A DNA stretch of 64,000 nucleotides from positions 1 to 64,000 of the forward strand of contig VCMS01000157.1 of NCBI GenBank assembly GCA_022539475.1, given 5' to 3'. Positions 21,606 to 31,883 of this stretch are shown here, in pieces (positions within the stretch are counted from its first letter, which is position 1; each line of letters opens with the position of its first letter). The notes beneath the pieces are model-generated. The model made no database searches, was not told the origin of the DNA, and worked only from the letters and a program-made list of their open reading frames with translations. This stretch comes from Gracilaria domingensis (taxonomy: Eukaryota > Rhodophyta > Florideophyceae > Gracilariales > Gracilariaceae). The translations under genes were made by a program, and so were the position numbers.

Positions 21606-22874
21606 ATGACGTCGATATTGACTGTCGCTCGACCTCCTTCTCCCTTCGGACGACCTTCCTTTGCAGTCTTTGTCGTCGTTTCTCGTTCATTTCTTCTTCC
21701 CATGGTCTACTACTGTACACATAAGAAGCGTGGGTGCCCCTTCGTTACTCGCCGAGGAGTCTTATCTCTTCAACAGCATGTCAACCATTGCCCGTTTCGT
21801 CTGAAAGCAGCGCTGGAAGACGACAATAGCCGGCCCATTCGGAGAAGCAAGCGTCTCAAGCTTTCCGCGCCCGCGCCCGCATCTTCCGAAACGGTCACTG
21901 CCCCTTGTGGCCTTCCCGAGCCTCCGGTGTCCGAGGACATCGTCGACCCCACTCCGTGCGCCCCTCTCATTCCGGACACTTCGCATTGTGTTTCTCCTTC
22001 CCCGGGTCCCGCGTCATTAGAGCGAGAACACGGAAGCAGTTCCCGCCCAGTGCCTTCTGAGGAGGCCCTCGGTGATTTGCATATGGATTATCTCACGGTT
22101 TGTCTGGCTTCAGTAGCTTCCAACCTTGGTCATCGTGAGGCTGACGAGCTAATTGGGCTAATTCGGGACCCGCGATTCTCGCAAAAGCGATTCAACGAGA
22201 CTATAACAAGTTCCAAGCGCTGTACAGAACTGAAGAACGCCATTATCGAACGATACGCCTCAAAGAACGGTTTCAATCGAAGAACTGTCTCGCCAGAAAG
22301 ATGTAAGTTCAGCGCCACCCTCTACACGAGAGACCTCGTTCAGACACTTTTGAAACAGCTCCAGTTGGCTAACAACGAAAACACATTCTTCCACCCTATA
22401 CCTCAGACCCACTCCACGAAAATATCTCACCCCATGTCCGGCTCTCTCGCAAGAGACGCCACCTCAAAACTTAAGGAAATGGTCATGGGCTCGTTGGATA
22501 GTAGAATAGTGTGGTACTCCCAAGAAATAAGTTACAGTGAATCTTTCGTAGGTCTTCTGCAGGTATACACCGATAAGTCTTCAACAACTCTAAAGCAAAC
22601 ATCGGTTACCGCCTATCCTCTTCACCTCATATTTCTCAACTTCTCCGACGAGCTACGCCGTAAGTGCATCCGTGATGACCTCACAGTAGTGGCATACTTC
22701 CCTACCACACTGATCAAGGTTTCCGCATCTGAAGCAGACGCAATGCCATTCGTTTCTAGCAGGTCTCTACGCGAGTCCAGGATGCAAATCCTTCAAGAAT
22801 CTCTTCGTCAAGTCCTGGAGCCCATTATAAATCTCACGCAGAAAGTTTTCAGTTCATCGGCGAAGACAAACTAA
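21606..22874 (+). pseudogene. Plavaka/KDZ-like transposase, N-terminal part
   Basis: 422-codon frame (a second ATG at 21702 directly before the finger is a good alternative start). A C-C-H-C/H zinc finger lies at the N-terminus (CTHKKRGC, then QQHVNHC). A disordered, charged linker follows, then a region with FFHPIPQTHSTKISHPMSG, VYTDKSSTT and a YFPTT motif. This order resembles the first half of Plavaka-type (CACTA-related) transposases, where YSDKT, AYPVYLT and AYLP motifs occur. The C-terminal half is missing or too decayed to follow. It is nested inside element 2. Family assignment is by remembered motifs only. Confidence 0.55.
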
Positions 22875-24960
22875 GTCGAGTGTGCCATTCTCTGCAAGTT
22901 TTCGTGCGGATACTTTTGAGGCTAAAGACATTCTGTTAACTCTTCACGGGACCAAAACGGGGAGCTCCTGTCATAGATTCGAGGCCCCTCTCTCATCTTT
23001 ATGCAGTAGTATTCTTACTTCATTCACTGGACCCTCTCAAGACCAAACCAAAAGCGTTAGAGATACATACTCAGTTATTCTAGAATATGCAAAGAAAGAC
23101 GAGGCAGGAAGAAGTATATGTCTTGCGAGGGAGAGTATATCTCAGACGGTACTCTCAAGCGTTCTGATTACATATCTCTTATTCCGTCGTTCATCGAAAC
23201 CCCCTTGACGGTAGGATTGATCCAGAGGTTGTTTCTATGCAGTCTGTTGGGAACAAGGAGAGCTCTCTTCGAACAGTTACGCAACTTGCATCCAGACAAA
23301 TTGAAGCTGATTAATACTCCAGAAATCGAAAACCTCTAGTCAGAGACGCTACTCACTGCAATAGAATCATCCACGTCACGTTTATTTCGAACGATACGTA
23401 CTCAAATCAGCATCTTTACAAACGCAAATCTATCCCCAATGCAATGCAACTTTTTTGCCAAAGGTTTACATATAGATTTGTCCACGTCGAAGAAAGACAG
23501 GTAACTGAATGGAACCTTCAAAAAGGCAGATCTCCTTTGAATGATGGAGGCCAAAGCATACAAAAACCTTGACATGGTTTTCCTTTCGTAAAGGAATTCT
23601 TTGAAATCTGATAGGGAGCGCAGGACAGGGCTTCAATCAAAACAGTTTTCTCTCAGTACTCGGGCGTCGCTTGGACTAGTTATAGGTGCAATCGTGGCGC
23701 ACGATGTAATGAAAACTCTATTTCGTCCCTTCGGTGGCAGATTGAAGCCTTTAACGCTCCTCGACAAAGTCGTGGGCAGGAATTCATAGCTCTAGAACTG
23801 GGAGTCTGAGGTTCTATCTCGACTCTCAACAGAAGAAAAACTAACACCATTGGCAGCCTTTTACGGCATCTCCGCAACACGTCGATTAATGTCTTCTCTT
23901 GTATTGTTGGTGACAGGCTTTGTTAACGGAAGGTGAAGCGATACGATTTCAAAATTGGAACGATAATCATGTGCTACCAGCTCAAGCACACAGGGCTGAA
24001 CGGTTTTCATGCCTACAATCTGTTTTGCTTTCCGCGACGACTCTCGTCTCCATTCTGTTTCATAGAGTTTTATACTGAATGAATTTAGCATATAAGAGCT
24101 GCTACAAACCCCGTTCTCTAAACCTCTGAAAATCATGTAGTAGTTAGCCTATCAGGACTCCATTTGATTATTTATGGTGTTTCGCAGAGAGCTCGCTCTA
24201 TTACCCTATAAATCCGGTATTATATGGTCGTTGGAGGCCTTCATCGCTGTTTGTCAGACCGTCACAACGAACAAATTAGATTCAGATATATACATTGAAC
24301 GCTAGAGCGGAAGCGCTCATGCTATTAGATAATACCTTATCTTCATCATCGGTAGAATTTGTATCTTCACGGGAAAAAGTGGTGCCGAGTATTTAAGTAG
24401 CTACATACTGTCGTCACTCTGTTTTTTTATGCATCTCATCCCTGCGCATTACCACTTTTGTGCGTGAGGGTGTTGGCACGCTTTGGTGGTACGTCTCTTC
24501 GCCACTTTGATCAGTTTAAATAGTGTAGTGTGTCAGAAACTACACAAATTGTAATAAGGTCGCGTATTATGTTACTGGTTGAGCATCAATTGGATGAAAA
24601 AACTAGTTGATTTATCTCAAAAAGATCTGTACTGAGCTCGCAACAAAATCGTTGCAAGGAATGCAACCGATTGTGTTTTGGGAGGTATCAAAACGCTACA
24701 GAATGGCCTCAAAAAGTTCCTTCTAGCAAAGAGTTTTGGTGGACGTAGATTTATGCGAACAATGGTAGCGCTCTCCATTCATGCGTTTTGAAGCGCTCCT
24801 AATACTCAAGATATACTCTAATTAATGTACAGCTTCTTGCCATCCCGCCAATCCACGTAGACAGCGGTGCCAACGTGTTCGCGGGCGGGTGCATGGTAAT
24901 GAGTGCAAGAAGTGTTGAGGAAGGGTTTTTGGGAGGTCTCGGCATTGTGCCAAAATGTGA
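22875..24960. other. Decayed sequence after the transposase fragment
   Basis: Short protein-like pieces at 22882-23208 and 23118-23339 may be remains of the transposase, in changing frames. From 23.4 to 24.9 kb the DNA is AT-rich without coding signal. A terminal inverted repeat of the presumed transposon was not found. Confidence 0.4.
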
Positions 24961-24968
24961 CCAGAACG

Positions 24969-25262
24969 TGCCCGCCGGCGTGGGGGGGATCGGTTGTGTT
25001 AGGGCGGCTACCCTAACACAACCGCACCCCCCCGTCCGCGGGCACGTTTTGGCCGGTTTTTTAAAAAATGTGCTTTTTATGCCCGCGGGCGGGGGGGGTC
25101 CGTTCGTGTTAGGGTAGCTACCCTAACACGAACGGACCCCCCGCCCGCGGGCACGTTTTGGACGATTTTTTCAAAAATGTGCGATTTCATGCCCGCGGGC
25201 GGGGGGGTCCGGTCGTGTTAGGGTACCTACCCTAACAAGACCGACCCCCCCGCCCGCGGGCT
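24969..25262. repeat. Three tandem 110-bp units, each a large GC-rich hairpin
   Basis: Hairpins occupy about 24969-25045, 25081-25152 and 25191-25262. Outer stems are CCCGCGGGC plus a G/C run, inner stems GTGTTAGGGTA/TACCCTAACAC. In the second unit the central 34 bp are a perfect palindrome. Spacers are also alike (ACGTTTTGG, then a T run, AAAATGTG, ending in AT). The units differ in the stem but keep complementarity. Confidence 0.92.
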
Positions 25263-25474
25263 CGTTTTCGCCTCATTCTGGTAGCGTCCACAGACCTCCT
25301 AAACACACACCGCACGCAACGCCAGCCAAAACGTAGCGCATGCTGTTCGAGCTGGAGCGCCTCGCTGACGCGCGCGACGGCGCGCGTTCCCGTGCGCGGC
25401 ACACTTGGCGCGCGGCTGTCTCGCGCCGCAGAGGTGTGCACCGTCGATGTGGCGTGCATTCATCGACGGCACTC

Positions 25475-26984
25475 ATGCAGCACGTCTACGACGGCATCGC
25501 CGTCGGAAACCTCTACAACAAGAAGGAGCACCACGCGCTCGCCCGCGTGCGCGACTCCGTCCTGCATTCCCACCGCCTTTCCAGCCGCCCCTGCAAGCGC
25601 AACTTCGCCGCCGACCTGCGCGTCGACCATCTCGAGCTCGTCGAGTTTGCATGGATGCACGACGACAGTCTCATCATCGCGTGCAGACGCCTGCACAAGC
25701 CGTCCACTGCGCACCACAATCGCCTGGTGCTTTCCACTGATATCATCTGCTACGAACTGCTGCCACCGCACCAGCCGCTCACGTCGCCGCTGCTCACCAT
25801 CGTGCTTCGCGAGCGCCCCACTTTGTGCCACTTTTGTGGTGAGCGAGGCATTGAGCCGTGCGCTTGTCCGCCGTCCTTCAAGAACAGGGCGCCGGCGCAC
25901 GCCGAGCACACCTTCTTGTACAAGTCATCCGACTTGGGGCTGCACCGCCCGCCGAGCTCTGAACGTCTCATTGAGGCGTGGTTGTCGCTGTGTAAGCGGC
26001 TGTTCACCTTTGCTCAGAGCGGCTCGTTTTTCGTCGAAATGTACCGCCACTTACCAAACGCGGCACCAAACTGTTCCACAGCCCTCCAAACCCAATCCCG
26101 TACCAGTTTGAGTGTGGCAACCGCTCGGAAACGATGCAGCTGCTCAGCCTGTACGTACGACGCGTACAACTTTGTCAGAAACTGTTGACGGCAGAATCCA
26201 GACTACACAATGCTCAACAACATTGGGTACAATACGCAGACAAGCCGTCACAAAACGCGACGCTTGACGAAGACCATCTTGTACCGGCGGGCAACGCAGC
26301 AAACGCACCGTACAGCCACGCGGACACACACGGCGTTGTTCCTTCGATGGCGGGCCACCAGTTGGAACAGCAGTTTCTGATACAGCTCGAAGCGGATGCG
26401 CTGCTGGTAAGGCTATCGGACGATGGCAGCAGTCCAAGCCCGAGCACGACAGTGACAGGCAATTCGCTTACGCCATCCATACATGATGTGGGCGCTCGCG
26501 CGAACAACATCGAAACAGACGTCAGCAGCGCCTTGCTGGAGGCATTGACGCCGCCGATAACTGCCAGCGATATTGTGGCATCGACAGAGAATGAGGGCGC
26601 GCAGGCGCTGCAAAGGAACGATGAGACAACGGCCACGACGGCGACAACGACTAGTGCTGCTGTGGGCGCGGGCGTGAAGGCGGCGGGGGTGGCGGGCGAG
26701 GGCGGTGATGGGAACGCGTCACGGACAATGACGACGGACAAGGAGGTGAGATGGTACATCACGTGCGACACGCACAACGTGCCCGCTTGTCGCAAGTGCG
26801 GACACCGTTTCCAGAAGCGAGGCAACCTGATCCGGCATATTCAGGCGGTGCTTCTCAGCTGAAGCCATTCGTTTGCACGTTTTGCTCGGCGAGATTCGGG
26901 TACAAGACGCACCTCAAGCGACATCAACAAAAGCACAACCGATCGGCGCACAAGGATGTGACGTTGTTTCAGGTGCACGCGTGA
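25475..26984 (+). pseudogene. C2H2 zinc-finger protein with two frameshifts
   Basis: A GC-rich coding region moves through three frames: about 25475-26055, 26055-26850 and 26850-26984. The N-terminal 200 residues hold an unrecognised domain with a Cys cluster (CHFCGERGIEPCACP). A Ser/Thr/Ala-rich linker follows, then two C2H2 fingers, CRKCGHRFQKRGNLIRH and CTFCSARFGYKTHLKRHQQKH. The last frame break falls between the two fingers, where a TGEKP-like linker is expected. Rejoining frames restores a continuous protein, so each break looks like a 1-bp loss. Base composition is unlike the flanking retroelement, which suggests a captured host gene. Confidence 0.6.
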
Positions 26985-26999
26985 GAGGTTTTTACTGGT

Positions 27000-27700
27000 A
27001 GAGAGGCTTGTTCAGCCCCTTTCTTTGCGTTTAAACTAACTTGGAGCTTTTGTTTGGGAAGGGACTGGCGGGGGGCGGCGATCTAATTTCACGGCGCTGC
27101 GCGCACGCGTCAGCTCGCGCTGTCTTCGAACACGCGCGGGCTGTGGGCACTGGCTGCGCAGTGCGCCTGCTTTGCTAACGGGGCATGGGGGGCGCCGGGG
27201 TGAGAGTGTTACCGTAAGAAATTGCGAGTGAAACGCACGCGAGGCGGTACCAACGGTACGCTTGCAAGCGCCGCTGTGGTAGGCTGTTGGCAAGCTGGCG
27301 CGCGGGGCGACAAGTAAAATGATCCGAGAAGCAGTTGCAGTTGCGGCGGGCGCCACGTTGCTGGCGGCGGCATCTGGAGATGATGGCATGATGCGTCAAA
27401 CAGGTCGGCGCGGGGCGCGGTTTTTGGCACATCCATGCGCACATGGTGTCAAACGGCGCGCGCGTGGAAAGCGCGGCGCGCGGCGCGCGTTGCGGCGCGC
27501 AGAATACAGAGCATGCACGAGTACGTCGTTGGTTCCACCGCGCGTTGAATTGAGCGCGAAGGCGCTCACTCGAGAGGTGGCGGCGGCGGCGCGCGCGTGA
27601 CCGTGAACTCAGGCCGACGGGCATGAACTGCGCGTCGCGGCTGCGGGCGCTCCATGAATGACTGGCAAAGTACAGCCGCGCCCATTGACTTACCAGCGGC
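27000..27700. other. GC-rich region without recognised gene
   Basis: High-GC DNA with overlapping Arg/Ala-rich frames on both strands, as expected from composition alone. No motif supports a gene here. Confidence 0.4.
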
Positions 27701-27706
27701 CACGCG

Positions 27707-28504
27707 CTACTCGCTGCCGCGCACGCCACTCACGCTGTAGCGCCCGGCGCGCACGTCCACGCGCGCGCCCGTGCGCTCGTCGAAGAAGCGGTGGCGCCGC
27801 CAGCCCAGCGCGAAGCCCGTCGCCAGCAGCCACGCCGCGGGCGGTGCCATCAGGAAGCGGATGTACGTGCTGCGCGCGTCGCGCCGCAGCACGGCGTGCA
27901 CGCGCAGCACCAGCTCCGCGGCCACCGTGCGCGGCTCCTCCGCCAGCAACTTGAAGACGCGCCGCGCCGCCGGCTCGCGGTTCTCGCCCAGCAGCAGCTC
28001 CGTCAGCACCATGCCCGGCGACAGACAGTGGAAGCGGCACCAGCCGCGCGCGCACTTCTTGTTGAGCGACTTGACCAGCTGCGGCACTCTACGTTTCGTC
28101 GCGCCGTACGCCGCGTACGTCGCCGTCGCGTTGCCACTCGTGCCGCTGCCGTCCATCACAAACAGGCGAACGCGCCGCTGCTGCGCGTCCGCAATGCGCA
28201 TCTCCTCCCGCGCGCACAGCAGCTACCCTAGCAGGTTGGTGTTCATCACGCGGCGCAGGTCGTCCAAGTGCGCGTCGCGCAGCGCCGCGCGCTTGCCCAC
28301 TGTGCCGTCGTTGCAGATGAACGCGTCCACCGACGGCAGGTGCTGCCGCATAAAGCGCCCCAGCTGGGCCACCTGCTGCTCGTCGCTCACGTCCGTCACG
28401 CAGCCGAACACCGCCGCGCCCGGGTTCTCCGAGCGCGTGGCCAGTTTTATCAAGGTCTCCCGGAAGCGCTCGCATTCCTCCGCCTCCGCCTCCTCGCGCG
28501 TCAT
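27707..28504 (-). pseudogene. NYC1/NOL-like short-chain dehydrogenase, truncated
   Basis: Minus-strand frame with NTNLLG, an MDGSG active-site strand, the catalytic YGATK (Tyr-X3-Lys), SPGMVLTELLL and a C-terminal RHRFFDE region. This combination is that of chlorophyll b reductase-type SDRs (NYC1/NOL). A TAG at about 28222 falls in an otherwise conserved spot directly after NTNLLG, and the same frame continues on both sides. The N-terminal Rossmann glycine motif is absent upstream, so the gene is also 5'-truncated. Red algae lack chlorophyll b, so the ancestral substrate may have been different. It lies inside element 2 as a dead cargo gene. Confidence 0.7.
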
Positions 28505-29285
28505 TCCATCGCCGTTACCCTCCCCATCCCCGCGCGTCGAGCATGGCGGGCATGAGCGCGCCCAGCGCGGCGGCGCGAAACGGCGACTCGTCGCGATGGC
28601 TCAGCTACACGAAAAGCGACAGCGCGACGAGAGCCTACTCGGCGGCAGTGCGCATTGGCGGCGAGGGCGCCAGCGCGCGCGCGCGCTGAAGGAGAAGCGC
28701 GGGGCGGCTGCGGGGTCGGCCAGCAGCAGCGACGGAATGCGCAGCGCTAGGTCGAACAGCGCGGTGCAGCCGATGGCGCGCAGCGCGTCGCGGAAGAGCG
28801 GCGCGCCTTCGGTGCAGGCACCCACCGCACGCGGCAGCGGACGGCGTAGAGAGCGTTGTGACCAGCGCCGGTAGCAGGCGTGCCAGGACGTGAGCTGAGA
28901 AGAGTAGCGAAATAGAAATAAATGACGTGAAACTGGTCCAAATCATAATTGCGTCGTATCATCTGGGTCCGATGGAGACCATATTTCGTCATCATTATCT
29001 CTGCCGCTAAATTTTGTACCAATAACGATCCATAGAATACAATACGGCAATGCATCCAAATGGCCACTGTACTGTACTCGCCCATTATGCGGCCAATTAA
29101 ATTTATTTTGGAAATAACTACGGCCACTAATCGGCCATTTCTAGCCCGAAATTGATGTTCATAGTGGCGTATTCTTGGAGAGAGCTCAGGAGCGCGCGTG
29201 ATGCCCCGTTGGTTGGTTGGTTCATCCAGCGTACACGCCCATTCAGGCCGATGTCACTCCCGCGGCCGAGCATTCTTCCATGCCT
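28505..29285. other. No recognised gene
   Basis: GC-rich DNA to about 28870, then AT-rich. Frames are short and not protein-like. The upstream part of the SDR gene, if it was ever here, is not visible. Confidence 0.4.
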
Positions 29286-29500
29286 CCGGACCCTACTGCC
29301 AGGGTTACGAGGTTTCATAACTTAGGCAGGTGCAATTACCTGGGGTATGCCGAGATTCTTGAAAGTGTTCACTCGTCCGTCACCGATGTCTTGGATCAGT
29401 GTGGTGTCGCTTCGTGCAGTGTGTATGTGTCTACGGGGCGCTCTGAGCTTGTACGCAAGCTAGAGCGAACGGTCGCCAAAGATTTCGGTAAAAAAGGTGC
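29286..29500 (+). pseudogene. Serine palmitoyltransferase (LCB2-type) fragment
   Basis: A frame with LGRCNYLGYAE, then CGVASCSVYVSTGRSEL and LERTVAKDFGKKGA. This matches the N-terminal part of the LCB2 family of pyridoxal-phosphate enzymes, where NLGSYNYLGFA and CSTRQ...G are typical. About 70 residues remain; the catalytic lysine region is absent. The match ends at the left arm of the palindrome at 29501. The complete enzyme starts sphingolipid synthesis from serine and palmitoyl-CoA in the ER. Confidence 0.65.
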
Positions 29501-29559
29501 CAACACCACGTTCTCCTCCTCAGTTGGTAGTACCAACTGAGGAGGAGAACGTGGTGTTG
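29501..29559. repeat. Perfect palindrome, 29-bp arms, at the junction of two gene fragments
   Basis: Arms 29501-29529 and 29531-29559 are exact inverted copies with one G between them. The right arm is in frame with the epimerase fragment (TEEENVVLKEL), so it is the likely original; the left arm would be its inverted copy, abutting the LCB2 fragment. Confidence 0.95.
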
Positions 29560-29916
29560 AAGGAATTATGTAACCGAATTAAAAGGATGGGAATGCAGAT
29601 TGGAGTTGCGTTGCGCCCGAATACGTCTATAAAGGTCGTAGAAGCACTTATGAAGGAAGGAGTTGTAGACATGTTGTTGTTGATGACGGTGGAGCCAGGG
29701 TTTCGAAGACAGGCGCTTATGGAGGGTGTTCTTGATGAGGTGCGACATGCATGGGAGTTGTACCCAAGAATAGGGATACAGGTGGATGGGGGTATTGGAC
29801 TGAGTACTGTGAAAGGAGTAGTGAAGGCCGGTGCAAACATTTTAGTTGCAGGATCTGCCATCTTTGGCTCGAGTAACCCAGCTCATGTCATAGCTGGTTT
29901 TCGAAAGGTTGGTTAG
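29531..29916 (+). pseudogene. rpe: Ribulose-phosphate 3-epimerase, C-terminal half
   Basis: About 125 codons with IGVALRPNTSI, the MTVEPGF motif, IQVDGGIG and AGANILVAGSAIFGS, all diagnostic of the beta/alpha barrel of ribulose-5-phosphate 3-epimerase. The N-terminal half with the first metal-binding residues is missing. MTVEPGF normally continues GGQ; here it is RRQ, a change in the catalytic loop. The frame ends with a normal-looking stop at 29916. Without its first half it cannot form the barrel. Confidence 0.85.
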
Positions 29917-29978
29917 AGATAGTAGCATAAAATTATTGTTTATTACATTGTTACCTTTACGTGTTATCACGACTATAT

Positions 29979-30360
29979 TCTCCGTCTCCATTGGAGATGT
30001 ATTTCTCTTGTATCACAACCGGGAAAGGATGTTAGAGAACATCAATATATCCCCAGTGGACGCTGAGAGGGAGGATGAACTACTCTACGTGCTATCATTG
30101 TTACCCATCCGGTGTCGAGTGGTGACATATTCTTTTTTTGTCACAACCCGCACAGGATGTGACGGAAGAAGAAGATGCCCCCAGTCGAGACAGAGGGTGA
30201 GCTACTCCAAGTACAATCACTACTAGTGATTGTACTTGGAGTAGGGACTAGTAGTCCCTAGCTTGCCTCCACTGGCAATATCTTCCTGTTTTGCTATAAT
30301 CATCGAGTGAGGTTATGGCGGAAGAGAAAAATATCGCCGGTCGAGGCGAGGTGGGTGAGG
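29979..30360 (+). repeat. Three diverged ~120-150-bp monomers
   Basis: Units near 29985, 30115 and 30268 align by words such as TCACAACC, AGGATGT, CCCCAGT and GATGARCTACTC. They precede the coiled-coil ORF. Between units 2 and 3 lies a perfect hairpin. Arrays of monomers before the first ORF are known from some non-LTR retrotransposons; here that role is speculative. Confidence 0.6.
30202..30244. repeat. Perfect hairpin, 20-bp arms
   Basis: Arms 30202-30221 and 30225-30244 with loop ACT. It is followed at once by a second small hairpin, GGGACT/AGTCCC, at 30245-30259. Confidence 0.92.
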
Positions 30361-30587
30361 ATTATGTGAGAGCGAAAGAGGGGACAGAGGGGTGGCGCTT
30401 AAATAGTGGAAGGTGCGGAGGTGTACAGTAGATGTTTTGGCGGGAAATGGGATGAGGGAAACAGGGACAATCATGGTGCTGGATATAGCCCGTGTGGTTG
30501 GACAGTGGGGGTGGACAGCACAGTTTAGCTCGAATGCACTGTATCGCAGTGGAAACTTCGATCCAACTACTACTTCTTCTTCTGAAG

Positions 30588-31517
30588 ATGTCGAACGGAT
30601 ACGTGAAGGATGAGGAGCTGTTGGCGCTGTTGGAGGGAAAGGATGTACCGCCGACGCCGTCACCAAAGCGGGAAGAGGACGTGATTACGGCGGCTGCTCG
30701 GATGTCGCAGAAGAAGGAAGTGGCCGATGAAGGAAAAAAGTGTGAGGCGAGGAGAGGGGATGGTGATGAGGTGGAGAAGGGTGTAGAATTGGAGGTGGAA
30801 GGGGTCGCAATGGAGAGAAAGGGTGCAGTGCATCTGAGTCAGTTAGAGGTTGGAGACCAGATAGAGAGTGGGGGCGGAGAGGGTGACAGGGAGATGCGGT
30901 TTGTGGGGGAGATGAAGGCGAGGGTGGGGATGTTGGGGTTGGTGATGAAGGAGCAACTGGACGATGGAATTGTGGAGATTGTAACGGAAATGGGCGGTGT
31001 GGTGCTGAGTGGGGGTGGTAGTGGTGTTTCGGTTGAGGCGATTTCGAGCCTGCGGAATTCGTTGTCGGTATTGGGAGTGGAGATGAGAAATCATGTGTAT
31101 GGGATAGTGGAGTGTGCGGGAAGGGAGGTTGGAGAGTTGCTGGAGGAGAATAGGGTTCTGAACGAGAGGTTGGACGTGCTGGAGAAGGAGGTGAAGGAGC
31201 TGGGCAAGAGGCAAAGATTGGTGGAAGAGGAGACGGCGAAAGGAGGTGTGGAGGGAAAGACGGAGAAGGAAAGTGTGGGAAGGGTGGCGGTGCAGAAGGG
31301 GTCTCCTGTGACACCGAAGACAAAGGGTGGTGGGGTTGGGGATGTGAAGAGCCGTCTGAAGAAGAGGCGTAAGGAGATGAAGAAGGTGGTGGAGGAGGTG
31401 CCGCGGGAGGGAGTCGGAGATCCGGTGGTGACTGGGTTTAGGAGTGCGGCGGAGGTGGCGCGGACTGCGAAGGGGATTCTGAGGGGACAGGAGGAGAGAA
31501 GGATGGGAGGGATGTGA
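30588..31517 (+). CDS. Charged coiled-coil protein, possibly ORF1 of a non-LTR element
   Basis: 309 codons from an ATG in good context. Very rich in Glu, Lys, Arg and Gly; heptad-like stretches lie at about residues 190-235 (for example ENRVLNERLDVLEKEVKELG). Lys/Arg clusters near the end could bind nucleic acid. The protein-like sequence continues after the TGA in the -1 frame (KPFWARRVYEKG, then PDFYKMTLAETER) to 31622, so one G may be lost near 31510. A hairpin plus A10 at 31695-31724 follows, like the 3' end of a retroposed RNA. No RT ORF accompanies it. Family not recognised. Confidence 0.5.
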   Translation: MSNGYVKDEELLALLEGKDVPPTPSPKREEDVITAAARMSQKKEVADEGKKCEARRGDGDEVEKGVELEVEGVAMERKGAVHLSQLEVGDQIESGGGEGDREMRFVGEMKARVGMLGLVMKEQLDDGIVEIVTEMGGVVLSGGGSGVSVEAISSLRNSLSVLGVEMRNHVYGIVECAGREVGELLEENRVLNERLDVLEKEVKELGKRQRLVEEETAKGGVEGKTEKESVGRVAVQKGSPVTPKTKGGGVGDVKSRLKKRRKEMKKVVEEVPREGVGDPVVTGFRSAAEVARTAKGILRGQEERRMGGM

Positions 31518-31694
31518 AGCCGTTTTGGGCGAGGCGGGTATACGAGAAGGGGGAGGGTTGTCCACCTGACTTCTACAAAATGACGTTGGCGGAGACGGAG
31601 AGGGAGGATGCGAACGCGTGATGGGCGAGAAATGGGTAAAGAGCGGGGGTGGTGTGGACTGGGAAGAAGTGATGGGATGATTGAGGTGGGATGA

Positions 31695-31724
31695 GTTGCA
31701 ATTGGCATTGCAACAAAAAAAAAA
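31695..31724 (+). other. Hairpin followed by an A10 tract
   Basis: Stem GTTGCAAT/ATTGCAAC with loop TGGC runs directly into ten A residues. This looks like the 3' end of a polyadenylated retrotransposed transcript and would mark the right end of a non-LTR insertion. Confidence 0.6.
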
Positions 31725-31883
31725 TGGAAACGCAAACTAGCACGAATGCAGTTTTGAGAGAGGGTCGCGGAAAAGAGTGAATGGGGTGGTGCGGCGAAGT
31801 AGAACCTCTACAAAAACTAGGCGACCCAAGAACTAAACTGCGCGAAATGGAATTTAATATTCCAAAATTTCTTAATTTTTTGA

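Noticed and set aside
25010-25240. TTAGGG/CCCTAA motifs as interstitial telomere repeat
   Set aside because: Each hairpin arm holds only one hexamer; there is no tandem hexamer run.
24969-25262. CRISPR-like array
   Set aside because: Spacers are near-identical and the repeats are long hairpins; the context is eukaryotic.
25392-28231. Many long Arg/Ala/Pro-rich open frames on both strands
   Set aside because: GC-rich composition alone opens these frames; only the frames with recognisable fingers or SDR motifs were kept.
30685-31735. Long Pro/His/Ser-rich minus-strand ORFs
   Set aside because: They mirror the Glu/Lys/Gly-rich coiled-coil frame on the plus strand.
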